Part shown: positions 24,368-33,423 of the stretch, one piece after another
Position numbering within the stretch: the first letter of the stretch is position 1
Layout: every line of letters starts with the position of its first letter
NCBI GenBank assembly: GCA_944385965.1
Contig: CALWZG010000065.1
Coordinates: 1-39,112, forward strand
Source: an uncultured Anaerotruncus sp.
GTDB lineage: Bacteria > Bacillota > Clostridia > Oscillospirales > Ruminococcaceae
Length of the DNA stretch: 39,112 bases
Reading direction: 5' to 3'
The notes under the pieces: generated by a model
What the model was told of the DNA's origin: nothing
What the model saw: only the letters and a program-made list of their open reading frames with translations
The model's database searches: none
Translations under genes and position numbers: made by a program

Positions 24368-24417
24368 ATCCGACCTACTGTTCATATTTTCTTGTGGAAT
24401 TGTTCAGCGAAAACACG

Positions 24418-24423
24418 TATAAT
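24418..24423 (+). promoter_or_regulatory. Candidate -10 box upstream of the Cys-rich gene
   Basis: A consensus TATAAT 44 bases before the ATG at 24467. The best -35, TTGTGG, is 20 bases away, which is long, so the element is only a candidate. Confidence 0.35.
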
Positions 24424-24466
24424 AAAGGTATACTGTCGAAAAATGCCCAAGGAGGCTTTTCTTTTT

Positions 24467-24685
24467 ATGTTTGGTTCCAAATTGTTTTCAAAAGAGATTG
24501 AGCCAGCCTGCGCCTATTGCCGGTTTGGATTCGCCACCGCCGACGGTCAATTGGTCTTGTGCGAGCGAAAAGGGGTTTGCCAGCCTTACGACTCCTGCCG
24601 AAAATTCCGCTACGCCCCTCTGAAGCGGGTCCCCAAACGCCCTCCCGCTCTGCCCCAATATGACCCATCCGATTTTCAATTATAA
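24467..24685 (+). CDS. Small conserved Cys-containing protein
   Basis: A 72-aa protein. IEPACAYCRFG gives a CxxC pair, and LCERKGV and YDSCRKFRYAPLKRVPK add two more cysteines, a pattern that could bind one zinc ion. This layout, with the basic SCRKF-[KR]-YDPL-KR-VP tail, recurs in a small clostridial family of unknown function. The start at 24467 has AAGGAGG 11 bases upstream. The amidase gene begins 15 bases after its stop, so the two are probably co-transcribed. Confidence 0.8.
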   Translation: MFGSKLFSKEIEPACAYCRFGFATADGQLVLCERKGVCQPYDSCRKFRYAPLKRVPKRPPALPQYDPSDFQL

Positions 24686-24700
24686 GGAGGTCTGACCCCC

Positions 24701-27481
24701 ATGAATCAACGACCATCTTCCCGCAGAAAGTCCAGACGCCCCTTGCTGAGAACACTGGCTCTGGGACTGACCATCGCCCTGGTGACCTGCGGAACGGTCC
24801 TTCTGGCCAGCGACCTGCTCAGCGGCAGCATACAGCGCCGGAATGTGCCGGAAGGAATCCCCCAATTGGAGGAGCCTATGCGGGCACTTACGGTTTACAC
24901 CCAAGGGAACACCGATTTTCCCATTCAGCCGGATATGCCCGCCAAAGAACTGAAGGAGCAGCTGGAAGAACTGGCCTCCTTCGCCAATACTTACGGTTAT
25001 AACGCCATCTTTTTTGAGGCTGTCCCTCAGATGGACGCCTTATACCGCTCGAAGCTCCTGCCTTCCAGCTCGGTCTGGACCGGCGGCGAGGGGCTTTTCA
25101 CCTTCTTCGACCCTCTGGGCTATCTTGTGGATGAAGCCAAAACCTATGGGATTCAGGTTTACGCCCTGGTGGCCCCTTTAAGCGGCGCCAATGGCTCCAT
25201 CGCTCAGGAACATCCCGATTGGTTTTCTGACGGATTCCTGGACCTTTCCCAAACCCAGTCCCTGGAATTTTTAGGGGAAGTCTGTCAGGAGCTTACCTCC
25301 AACTATGACCTGGGGGGCATTGTTTTCCACCGCTTTGAGGAAAACCCAACCCCTACCAATCAACAAATTTCCGCCATGGAAGCCCTTTTCCCCCAGGCCA
25401 AAAGCCAGCTGGCTCAGGATGGGCAGCGTTTGGGGGTTATCACCAGCGGGGACGCTTTAACCAACCCGGATGGATTAGACCTGGTTTCCCAGCCAGCCGC
25501 TTCCGGTACTTTGGATTTTGTGGTTCCTTCCTATGACAACGGCGCCCAGCCTGACCCGGATTTGCTCTCCGCCAGTCTGTCCGCCTGGCAGGGGTTGGGG
25601 CTGCCCTACTATCCTCTGCATCAGGTCAGCGATGACAACATCTTTACCCATGAGGCGGATAACAGCATCTACTACGAAAATCAATATGGGGCTTCCGGTT
25701 CGGTTATCAGCAGCTACGGTTCCCTCAACTCCAAAAACCGTCTGGCCGCTTCCTTGCTGGCTTCCACCTTCCGCCAGCAGTCAGCCCAGCTCCCTGAAAT
25801 GGATTGGCCTCAAATTCTGGAGGTGACCCGCCCCACCGAAACATTGACCGTTTCCTCGGACACCTCCGCCTATTTTGTGACAGGTACCTCTGACCCCAGC
25901 CAGCCAATCCTTTATAAAGGCAAGGAATTGGAGCGAAACACCGAAACCGGACTTTGGGGCGCTTTGGTGGCGGTGGATTACGGCCAGAATACTTACACCT
26001 TCTCTCAGCCGGATGGCTCTACTACCACAGCGGTTATTACCCGGCCAGAGCCTTCTGAGGGGGCAAGTTCCATCAGCGCCATCATTCCCTCCTCGGCTTA
26101 TCCTTCCTACTCGGAAGCGGTACTCAGCGGCGAGAAGCTGAAGCTTTCCTGTACTGCCCCCTATGGCGGCAAGGTGACCGCCAAAATCGGCAGCCTCTCA
26201 GCGGAGCTGAAACCGGTTTCCACCGCCCAGGAAGGCACCCCGGTGACCTACCAAACCACTTTGGACGCCTCCTCCCTGACCACACCCGGCCGGGTGGACA
26301 ATGTAGGCAAGGTGACCTACCAACTCAGCTACAATGGCTACGCTTCTACCCAGGAAAGCGCCGGTGAGGTCTACGTGGCTGGAAAGGGTATTGTGCCGGT
26401 GGTAAAAATGGTTGGTTACATGACCCCCATCAGCAAAAACGGGCAGGATGATGGAGTCTATTCCACCCTTCTGAAAGATGGCTGTGTGGACTATATCACC
26501 GAAAATACCGGCGGCTATTATAAGCTGGGCAATGGCGGCTATGTACTCAAACAGAATGTGGAAATTCTGGAGGGTGAGGTAACCGCTCAAAACGAGGCCA
26601 CCGGGATGATTCTCCGTGAGGGAAACAAAGGGGAAGAACTGGTGATTCGAGGTTCTCTCCGGCCCGCTTTCTCCGGCTTCATGGAGGATGGAACCGTTTC
26701 GGTGACCCTGTACAACATGAGCGGCATAGAATACCTCAGCACTTCCTCCCTGGAAAGCCAATTATGTGACAGCATCCAAATGGAGGAGGGAGAGGACAAC
26801 AGCCTGACCCTGACCTTCCAGCTGAAGGAAACCACCGACCTTTTGGGATGGGATGTGCGTTTCCAGGACAACGACACCATTATTTATCTCAAGCAGCGGC
26901 CCGCCCTGAAGCTGGATACTGGGAAGCCTTTGGAGGGAATCACCATTGTGGTGGACCCCGGCCATGGCGGAGATGACCCTGGGGCTGCTGGTGTGCCTTA
27001 TAACGAGGGGCCCTGGGAGAAAACCCTGAACCTTGCTGACGCAAAAGCTCTGGAAAACCGTTTGACCGCTATGGGGGCTGAGGTTTACCTCACCCAGGAG
27101 GACTCTACCATGAGCATGAACGACCGGATGGCCTTCGCTGAGGAGAAGGACGCTGACCTGTTTATCTCCTGCCACCACAACTCCATCGGAACAAGCACCG
27201 ATGCCAATACTGTTTCCGGCATTGAGGTTTACTACTACAACAGCCAATCCCAGCGTCTGGCGGAGCAGGTAGGCGCCAGCTTATCCGAGGATACCGGCCG
27301 TACCCTCCGGTTTACCCAGCAATCCTGGTATCGTGTCACCATGAATACCCTTTATCCCGCTATCCTGCTGGAGTCTGGTTTCCTGACCAATCCAGTGGAA
27401 TATGAGAACATCGCCAGCGAGTATGGGATGCATCTGTACGCCAACGCGGTGGCGGATGGGGTTCTGCATTATTTCCGTTAA
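24701..27481 (+). CDS. Membrane-anchored GHL10 / N-acetylmuramoyl-L-alanine amidase
   Basis: A 926-aa cell-wall enzyme. A basic start and one membrane helix at about 16-38 anchor it outside the cell. Residues 60-330 form a glycosyl-hydrolase-like (GHL10) barrel (YGYNAIFFEAVPQMDALY, then DLGGIVFHRFEENPT). Residues 400-700 are beta-rich linker and SH3-like parts. The C-terminal Amidase_3 domain has VDPGHGGDDPG (zinc His755), EK (Glu773), SCHHNS (His825/826) and LLESGFL (Glu891), all intact, and should cleave the MurNAc-L-Ala bond. The ribosome site AAGGAGG precedes the ATG. A spore cortex or daughter-cell separation role is possible given the sporulation neighbours. Confidence 0.92.
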   Translation: MNQRPSSRRKSRRPLLRTLALGLTIALVTCGTVLLASDLLSGSIQRRNVPEGIPQLEEPMRALTVYTQGNTDFPIQPDMPAKELKEQLEELASFANTYGYNAIFFEAVPQMDALYRSKLLPSSSVWTGGEGLFTFFDPLGYLVDEAKTYGIQVYALVAPLSGANGSIAQEHPDWFSDGFLDLSQTQSLEFLGEVCQELTSNYDLGGIVFHRFEENPTPTNQQISAMEALFPQAKSQLAQDGQRLGVITSGDALTNPDGLDLVSQPAASGTLDFVVPSYDNGAQPDPDLLSASLSAWQGLGLPYYPLHQVSDDNIFTHEADNSIYYENQYGASGSVISSYGSLNSKNRLAASLLASTFRQQSAQLPEMDWPQILEVTRPTETLTVSSDTSAYFVTGTSDPSQPILYKGKELERNTETGLWGALVAVDYGQNTYTFSQPDGSTTTAVITRPEPSEGASSISAIIPSSAYPSYSEAVLSGEKLKLSCTAPYGGKVTAKIGSLSAELKPVSTAQEGTPVTYQTTLDASSLTTPGRVDNVGKVTYQLSYNGYASTQESAGEVYVAGKGIVPVVKMVGYMTPISKNGQDDGVYSTLLKDGCVDYITENTGGYYKLGNGGYVLKQNVEILEGEVTAQNEATGMILREGNKGEELVIRGSLRPAFSGFMEDGTVSVTLYNMSGIEYLSTSSLESQLCDSIQMEEGEDNSLTLTFQLKETTDLLGWDVRFQDNDTIIYLKQRPALKLDTGKPLEGITIVVDPGHGGDDPGAAGVPYNEGPWEKTLNLADAKALENRLTAMGAEVYLTQEDSTMSMNDRMAFAEEKDADLFISCHHNSIGTSTDANTVSGIEVYYYNSQSQRLAEQVGASLSEDTGRTLRFTQQSWYRVTMNTLYPAILLESGFLTNPVEYENIASEYGMHLYANAVADGVLHYFR

Positions 27482-27864
27482 GCTGGATGAAACTTCGCCG
27501 TATTTTACGCCGAAAAGCCAGCCTCCCAGCTTCGACAAAATTTAGACAGCGATTTTGTGAAAAAATCTAAGAGAGGTCAACAGCAGACCTTTTTGGCGTT
27601 GCTGCTGGCCTCTCTCTTTTACTGCTGCTTGGGCTTGCCCCTGTTTTATGTGGCATCACACAAAAATATCTGGGAACATTTTTTATATATGTTGTAGATT
27701 TTGTTGGGTGGCCTGAATTGGTCTCGGGCTTCCCATTTTGTTTTTCACCTGCTTTATTGGTGGAAATCGCTAAAGATATTGAAAAAGTTTATAAAAAAAG
27801 CGAAAAAAGTTACAATATATACTCTGTATAAGTTAAAGTCACTATAAAATTAGGAGATGAGAAC
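27482..27864. other. Gap between amidase gene and the ABC stub
   Basis: About 380 bases without a credible gene. The first 140 bases hold the likely amidase terminator. The rest is strongly A+T-rich and runs up to AGGAG ahead of the ABC start; a promoter must lie here but no clear -35/-10 pair was found. Confidence 0.5.
27570..27618 (+). terminator. Probable terminator of the amidase gene
   Basis: AGAGAGG at 27570-27576 pairs with CCTCTCT, and CAGCAG with CTGCTG inside it, leaving an asymmetric internal bulge. A short T-run follows. The stem is imperfect, so confidence is moderate. Confidence 0.5.
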
Positions 27865-28065
27865 ATGGCAGCGGTCGTGGAGTTCAAGAACTACAGCATG
27901 GGATTTAAAGATGACGACGGACAGGTATTTAACCTGCTGGACCGTGTATCTTTTCAGGTAGTGTCTGGAAAAGCGCTGGGAATCGTGGGAGAGTCCGGCA
28001 GCGGCAAGTCCACCCTGGCCCGCACCATTCTGGCCTTGACCAAGCCCACCATAGGAGGGAAATAA
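27865..28065 (+). pseudogene. Truncated oligopeptide ABC-transporter ATPase (DppD/OppD/F type)
   Basis: Only 66 codons remain of a protein normally about 270-330 residues long. The N-terminal strand ([27 protein letters not shown]) and Walker [11 protein letters not shown] are intact. The frame then ends at KPTIGGK, so the Q-loop, signature motif, Walker B and H-loop are all missing and the product cannot hydrolyse ATP. The final codons ATA GGA GGG AAA TAA contain AGGAGG, which serves as ribosome site for the permease two bases further on. A deletion that fused this stub to the permease's own leader is the simplest reading. Confidence 0.85.
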
Positions 28066-28067
28066 CC

Positions 28068-28910
28068 ATGAAGAAAAGAAAAAGCGGACTTTATTATTTT
28101 CTCCACAACCGGAACGGTGTGATTGGTCTCTGCGGTGTGCTGCTCATTGTGTTCATCGGTTTGATTGGTCCCCTGCTGATTCCCAAGCCGGAAGGCTACA
28201 CCACAGACATCCTTCAGGGCCCCTCCGCGGCCCACTGGCTGGGAACCGACAGCTTAGGGCTGGATATTTTCGCCCAGCTGGTCTGGGGCGCCAGAACCTC
28301 CCTTTATGTTTCGATTTTGGCGCTGCTGGTGGCTGCTGCCATCGGCTTGCCTCTGGGCCTTATCTGCGGCTATGTGCGCAACGCCCTCAGCGATGTGATT
28401 GACGCTGTGGTGGATATTTTCCTCACCATCCCCATGCTGCCTCTCACCATCATCATGGCCGCTATTATGGGGTCCAACATCACCAATGTGGCTCTTATTT
28501 TGGGCTTGTTCTCCTGGCCTTCTCTGGCCAGGGTGGCTAAAAACAGCACCCTGAAAATCAAGGAGATGCAGTACATCGAGGCGGCCAGCTGCCTGGGTAT
28601 CAGCAAAACCAGCATTTTGTTTAAGCATGTGCTGATTAACGCCTCTGGTCCTGTGTTCGTTAACCTGACACTGGTAATGGCTTCCGCCGTTCTTTCGGAA
28701 GCCAGCCTCAGCTTTTTGGGTCTGGGAGACCCCACCACCTGGAGCTGGGGAACCATCCTGAAACGGGCCTGGAGTGCCAACGCTGTTATCACCAGCCCCA
28801 ACCCCTGGTGGTGGTGGCTGATGCCCAGCTTGTGCATTGTTGTGTATGTGGTGTGCTTCAACCTGTTCGGCACTGCCCTGAACGATACCCTGAATCCCAA
28901 GGGCCGATAA
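28068..28910 (+). CDS. Peptide ABC transporter permease, DppC/OppC type
   Basis: A 280-aa inner-membrane permease of the BPD-transp-1 class. About six membrane segments are visible. The N-terminal OppC-N helix is followed by HWLGTDSLGLDIFAQLVWGARTSL, the hallmark of DppC/OppC proteins. The cytoplasmic coupling loop is EAASCLGISKTSILFKHVL, and ASLSFLGLGDPTTWSWGTIL is also typical. The gene looks complete, but no partner permease (DppB), substrate-binding protein or full ATPase lies in the window, so it can work only with subunits from elsewhere. It starts two bases after the ATPase stub and uses a ribosome site inside it. Confidence 0.92.
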   Translation: MKKRKSGLYYFLHNRNGVIGLCGVLLIVFIGLIGPLLIPKPEGYTTDILQGPSAAHWLGTDSLGLDIFAQLVWGARTSLYVSILALLVAAAIGLPLGLICGYVRNALSDVIDAVVDIFLTIPMLPLTIIMAAIMGSNITNVALILGLFSWPSLARVAKNSTLKIKEMQYIEAASCLGISKTSILFKHVLINASGPVFVNLTLVMASAVLSEASLSFLGLGDPTTWSWGTILKRAWSANAVITSPNPWWWWLMPSLCIVVYVVCFNLFGTALNDTLNPKGR

Positions 28911-28932
28911 TTACGCAAAGGAGGAATGGAAG

Positions 28933-30357
28933 ATGTATGATTTTTTGATTCGCAATGGTTTGGTCATTGACGGCAGCGGGCGTCCCGCTCAAAAAGCGGA
29001 TGTAGCTGTCCAGGGAGACAAGGTTGTACGGATTGCTCTCAACATTCAGGACCCCGCCAAAGAGGTATACGACGCGGCGGGCAAATATGTGATTCCTGGC
29101 CTGATAGACCCCCATGTGCATGAGGAATGGGTTTGCTTCGATGATGGCAGCTATGATTTCTATTTGAAGGAGGGTGTGACCACCCTAATCAATGGAAATT
29201 GCAGCCACTCCATTGTTCCTGGACATAAAAAGGACCAGCTGGACTACTATTTGGGCAATGGCCTTATCAGCCTGAAGCAATATGACCGTTACATGAAAAT
29301 CTGGCCGGACTGGTACGACTTTGAGGGATATGCTCAGGCTGTGGAACAGGTTGGCACCAACTGCAACTTTGTCACCCTGCTGGGACATGGAAGCATCCGC
29401 CAATATGTGATGCATGGGGCTTGGCCCAGAAAGCCTGATTCTTTGGAACAGGCTCAAATCGAGCGGATTATCCGGCATAATATGGAACAGGGCATGTTCG
29501 GAATTTCCTTTGGTCTGGATTATGTGCCCAGCCGGTACGCCGACCTGGATGAACTGTGTCAGGTGGTGGAGCTGATTAAGCGCTATGATGGCGTATCAGC
29601 GGCCCATCTGCGGCATCAAATCGGCATCTATGAATCCACCCTGGAATTCTTGGAGGTTGACCGCATTGACATTCTCTACGGTTTGGGCGTTCGTTTGCTG
29701 GGCGTTACCTACTCCGAGAGCAACGCTCTGGGCTCCGGCTTAAAGGAGGACTGTGACGGAGGGCTGACAAAATTCGGAAAAGCCTGCGTGGAAAGAATGA
29801 ACCAGGTAGGCATGCTGCTGGATGTTTCACACTGTGGACAGAAAACCGCTTATGACGCTGTCATGCACAGCAAAAAACCCATCATCGCCAGCCATGTAGG
29901 CGCTAAGGGGGTTTGGAACATCAAGCGCATGGCCAGCGATGAGCTGATTCAGGCCATCGCCAAGAAGGGCGGCGTAGTTGCCATCGAGTCCGCTCCTCAC
30001 ACCACCATGAGCCAGACCAACATGACCCACGACATCGACAGCGTGATGGAGCATTTTGAGTATGTAAAGAATCTGGTGGGAATTGACCATGTGACCTTTG
30101 GGCCGGACTGCCTGTATGGGGACCATGTGGCTCTGCATCACGCTTTTGCCGCCGCCTTGTCCACTGGGGATACCTCCAAGCATGCTCTGGACTATCAGGA
30201 GGTGCCCTATGTCACCTACCTGGAAAATACCACCGAGGCCTCCTGGAACATCCTGCGCTGGCTGGTGAAGCACGGCTACACCCAAGAGGAAAGCTGCAAA
30301 ATCGGGTTCTGGAACAGGCCCGGTTATGTGTTGAGCAGGACCATGCAGACACGCTGA
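28933..30357 (+). CDS. Fusion of N-acyl-D-amino-acid deacylase half and M19 dipeptidase half
   Basis: A 474-aa frame in two unlike parts. Residues 1 to about 240 match D-aminoacylases: DFLIRNGLVIDGSGRP, GLIDPHVHEE (His61/His63), GNCSHSIVPG (Cys90), TLLGHGSIRQYVM, ISFGLDYVPSRYA and AAHLRHQ (His225). From about 245 the sequence is M19 membrane dipeptidase: ILYGLGVRLLGVTYSESNALG, DGGLTKFG, LLDVSHCG (His300), IIASHVGAKG (His321), GIDHVTFGPD (Asp392). The D-aminoacylase barrel end and the M19 start, with its HxD and bridging Glu, are absent. Both parents are metal-dependent barrels, so a hybrid barrel is conceivable; activity is uncertain. AAGGAGG precedes the ATG. The last codons run into a racemase fragment. 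Confidence 0.85.
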   Translation: MYDFLIRNGLVIDGSGRPAQKADVAVQGDKVVRIALNIQDPAKEVYDAAGKYVIPGLIDPHVHEEWVCFDDGSYDFYLKEGVTTLINGNCSHSIVPGHKKDQLDYYLGNGLISLKQYDRYMKIWPDWYDFEGYAQAVEQVGTNCNFVTLLGHGSIRQYVMHGAWPRKPDSLEQAQIERIIRHNMEQGMFGISFGLDYVPSRYADLDELCQVVELIKRYDGVSAAHLRHQIGIYESTLEFLEVDRIDILYGLGVRLLGVTYSESNALGSGLKEDCDGGLTKFGKACVERMNQVGMLLDVSHCGQKTAYDAVMHSKKPIIASHVGAKGVWNIKRMASDELIQAIAKKGGVVAIESAPHTTMSQTNMTHDIDSVMEHFEYVKNLVGIDHVTFGPDCLYGDHVALHHAFAAALSTGDTSKHALDYQEVPYVTYLENTTEASWNILRWLVKHGYTQEESCKIGFWNRPGYVLSRTMQTR

Positions 30358-30425
30358 TTCTAGGATGCATTTCTCTGGCGTTCGCCGGTGTGGACCGTCT
30401 GTTGGAACAAGAATTGAAGGTCCCC
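30303..30425 (+). pseudogene. 3' fragment of an Asp/Glu-racemase-family gene
   Basis: In the frame beginning at 30303, different from the preceding gene, about 41 codons read VLEQARLCVEQDHADTLILG, then CISLAFAGVDRLLEQELKVP. This is the pattern around the second catalytic cysteine of aspartate/glutamate racemases (AD-x-[VI]-[IV]-LGC, then a Gly-Val-Pro-like end). No start or upstream part exists; the fragment overlaps the last 55 bases of the fusion gene out of frame and similarity fades after 30425. It is taken as the third deletion scar of this operon. Confidence 0.6.
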
Positions 30426-30464
30426 TGCGGGAATCTTAATGTCTTTCAAATGACTTTTCCCCAA

Positions 30465-30510
30465 GATAAAGAAACAGCATGGTCTGGAAAGACCATGCTG
30501 TTTCTTTATC
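30465..30510. terminator. Perfect 20-bp bidirectional terminator
   Basis: Bases 30465-30484 and 30491-30510 are perfect inverted copies around the loop TGGAAA; the stem includes AAAGAAACAGCATGG. T-rich arms (CTTTATC) on both strands let it end both the plus-strand operon and the converging EAL gene, whose stop is at 30523. Confidence 0.8.
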
Positions 30511-30522
30511 TCCTGTTATATC

Positions 30523-33423
30523 TTAATTTACAGAATGGGAGTTAGAAGTCATATACTTAACGTAAGGCATCAGGAAATCCCGTTCAAAATCCACTGTGGT
30601 CAACGGCCGGCTGTAATAGTACCCTTGCCCATGATTGCAGCACAGCTGGGACATCATCTGCTCGTTTTCCTGTGTTTCGATTCCCTCCGCCACAGTACTG
30701 ATATTCAACTGTTTGGCCAGCTCCAGGATACAGGCCACAATTTTCCGCTGGGTACCCTCTGTATCCTTAGCTACCCCCATCAAAAATAGCCGATCCAGTT
30801 TTAACTCGTCAATCTTTAGACATCCCAAAGTGTTCAGGGATGAGTAGCCGCTGCCAAAGTCGTCCATCGAGATGCGGAACCCCGCAGCCCGCAGCTGATC
30901 AATACAGGCATTGACCTGGTCAACATGTTCCAAAACCAGATTTTCCAAAATTTCCAGGGTAATATACTGGGGAGAAATATTATATTTTTTTGTAATGGCC
31001 AGCAGTTTGTCCACATAATCCTCACTGGTAAATAGCAGGCGGGTTTGATTGACAGAAATATTGATGGGCAACATTCCTTCATCCATCCATTGGCGCAATT
31101 GCCTGCAAACCTGCTCTACCATATAAAGGTCCAGCTGCACACAGAATCCATTTTCCTCAAACAGGGGAATAAACTGATTTGGAAAAATCAGCCCCTTATC
31201 CTTGGTCTGCCAGCGCACCAAGGCTTCAGCGCCTATGAGCAGGCCGGTATTGAGATCCATTTTCGGTTGCAGATACATCTGGAACTCCTCCTGCTCCAAA
31301 GCCTGCTGCATGCGGCTTTCCACATAAAGGCGTATCTGCTCAGCATTGTGGAGTGCTTCGTCATAGACGCAGATAGACTGTTTTTTGTCCTTTTTCCCCT
31401 GAGCCAAAGCCGCCATCATGTAGCTGTGCTTGGCGGTAGCTGAGAATGGCTCGGGGGCTTCTGCTGTCAATACGCATCCGCAATATACAGAAACCGTATA
31501 GTCTCCCAATATCTTGGATGCCTCCTTCTGGATAAGATCCAAAAGGGTTTGAATACGTTTCATAGCTGGTTCGACCTGGGTTTCCCGCAGGGCAAGATAG
31601 AATATATCCGCTGACTGCCGACAGAAGAATTCTCCTGGACGCTGAATCATATCCAGACAATGCTTAATCTGGCACAGGAACTGATTCGCGGTAGAAAGGC
31701 CATAAGTCTCATTGATATACTTAAAGTTCCTCAGATTCAGAGCCACCAGCATGAGCGGTATCTTTTGATCACAGGCCTGAACAAACAGCGAATGGAACTC
31801 ACCGCTGTTGTATGCACCGGTCAGCTTATCATATCGGGACAGCTGGTCCAATTTTTCCTGGGCACGGGTCGCCTCCTGGCGAACCTTCTTGCTGCTATGG
31901 TACAGGAAGTACAGGAAAAGGCTCAACGTCATAACAGCCAACGCCGCCAATAAGTGAAAACGATGTACATACAGCCACTCCGCCGGAGTATAGTGAACTT
32001 CCGCGGCCATCGCCTGATAAAACATGCTCTGGCTCTCCACATTAGAGACAGAACGAATATACCGGTTTAAAATAGGCAGCAAATTCCCCGAAACATGGCT
32101 GGCGATTCCAATGCAGTAGGATATATTCTTTTCACTGGACCAGTCGATTGACAGGTTATCATAAAGGCCCTGCTTTTGGAGGTAATAATTGATAGAATAT
32201 GTATCCAGACGGGCGCAGCCCATTTGGCTGGACTTCAGGTCGTTAAAGACAGCTTGGGTGTTTGCATAAAAACGCTGGGTATCATAATCGGCAAGGTCGG
32301 TTATGGAGGGCCCTGACACAAGCATGCTGCTTCCGCTGAAGTATGGGAAGGTGAATTGGATGCCATCCACCGTGATATAGCTTGATGTACTGGCGGCGCA
32401 GGCAATCAGATCCACCTCGCCCCGTTGGATGCGCTCAATACCGTCCGCGCAGGACTGTATAATGACCGGCTCATATTGCAGCCCCATTGCCTCTGCAAGA
32501 GCAGCAAAATAGCTGGCAGCCATCCCCCGCACTTCCCCATCCTGGACATATTGCAGCGGCGCGTTTCCATCACAGAAAGCAACCTTCAGGGTGCCCAGCC
32601 CTTGAATATACTGTTTGTTTTTCCTGGACATGACAAACCGGCCGCCAGAGTGGAAATATTCATCATATAGCTCGGTTTGCAAATAAGGATATGCTTTGCT
32701 GATCTGATACATAGCATTATTAAGGGGCTGAAGGAGGGACTGATTCCCCTTATACAGGGCAAAGTAGTAGGGCGAAGGAGAAAAACGCGCTATGGTGCGG
32801 AAATGATCCACAATTGCCATATCAACCTGTATGATGGCATCCGCTTTGCCCTTCCGTACAGCTTGAAGGGCTTCTGCAATAGATGGAAACTCTATTACTT
32901 CATAAGTAAAATGATTAAGCTGCGCATACTGCGCCAGCTCCTCCATGCGCTGAGACAATTTGGGAGCAGAAGCAACTCTTATCCCGTCCCAGGAAGAAAA
33001 ATCTTCCTCTGCCCATTGAGGGGAGTCTTCAAGAACGGTCAAGGAGGTATACGCGGTTCCATAGCTGTAACTGGGATAGAGAAAGTATTCCGCGAAGGTT
33101 GGGTCATAGTTCATGGTCCCCATCATGTCAATCTCTCCGCGCATCAGCATGTCCATCAGGGTGGTAATTTGTGTGTTGGTGTCCCCCTCGGCAGTTACAT
33201 ACTCATAATCCCAGTTGGTGTATAAACTGAGATGTTCCAGGTAATCTACCATGTACCCAGCATAATTTCCATGCTCATCCACATAGGAAATCCCCTGCTG
33301 GATGGGAAATCCCACACGAATCACCTTATTCATTTTCGAAGCAGCTTGTGCTGTGGGAATCACAGATATTATCATCATATATATGATGAATATTATCCAT
33401 CCCAACTGTTTCGTTCGTTTCAC
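30523..33423 (-). CDS. Dual solute-binding sensor, degenerate GGDEF, EAL phosphodiesterase
   Basis: A 966-aa membrane signalling protein predicted to break down c-di-GMP in response to an external ligand. A signal segment (1-28, ending TAQAA) leads to two tandem SBP_bac_3 domains (about 33-255 and 278-475, the second starting LKVAFCDGNAPLQY). A membrane helix lies at 489-508. The GGDEF-like domain (530-690) keeps YDKLTGAYNSGEF, but its active loop reads RQSADIFYL, so it cannot make c-di-GMP. The EAL domain (705-955) keeps AEALVRW, EILEN, MDDFGSGYSS and VAEGIET, so it is probably active. The next upstream gene is a diguanylate cyclase on the same strand. Confidence 0.93.
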   Translation of the reverse strand: MKRTKQLGWIIFIIYMMIISVIPTAQAASKMNKVIRVGFPIQQGISYVDEHGNYAGYMVDYLEHLSLYTNWDYEYVTAEGDTNTQITTLMDMLMRGEIDMMGTMNYDPTFAEYFLYPSYSYGTAYTSLTVLEDSPQWAEEDFSSWDGIRVASAPKLSQRMEELAQYAQLNHFTYEVIEFPSIAEALQAVRKGKADAIIQVDMAIVDHFRTIARFSPSPYYFALYKGNQSLLQPLNNAMYQISKAYPYLQTELYDEYFHSGGRFVMSRKNKQYIQGLGTLKVAFCDGNAPLQYVQDGEVRGMAASYFAALAEAMGLQYEPVIIQSCADGIERIQRGEVDLIACAASTSSYITVDGIQFTFPYFSGSSMLVSGPSITDLADYDTQRFYANTQAVFNDLKSSQMGCARLDTYSINYYLQKQGLYDNLSIDWSSEKNISYCIGIASHVSGNLLPILNRYIRSVSNVESQSMFYQAMAAEVHYTPAEWLYVHRFHLLAALAVMTLSLFLYFLYHSSKKVRQEATRAQEKLDQLSRYDKLTGAYNSGEFHSLFVQACDQKIPLMLVALNLRNFKYINETYGLSTANQFLCQIKHCLDMIQRPGEFFCRQSADIFYLALRETQVEPAMKRIQTLLDLIQKEASKILGDYTVSVYCGCVLTAEAPEPFSATAKHSYMMAALAQGKKDKKQSICVYDEALHNAEQIRLYVESRMQQALEQEEFQMYLQPKMDLNTGLLIGAEALVRWQTKDKGLIFPNQFIPLFEENGFCVQLDLYMVEQVCRQLRQWMDEGMLPINISVNQTRLLFTSEDYVDKLLAITKKYNISPQYITLEILENLVLEHVDQVNACIDQLRAAGFRISMDDFGSGYSSLNTLGCLKIDELKLDRLFLMGVAKDTEGTQRKIVACILELAKQLNISTVAEGIETQENEQMMSQLCCNHGQGYYYSRPLTTVDFERDFLMPYVKYMTSNSHSVN

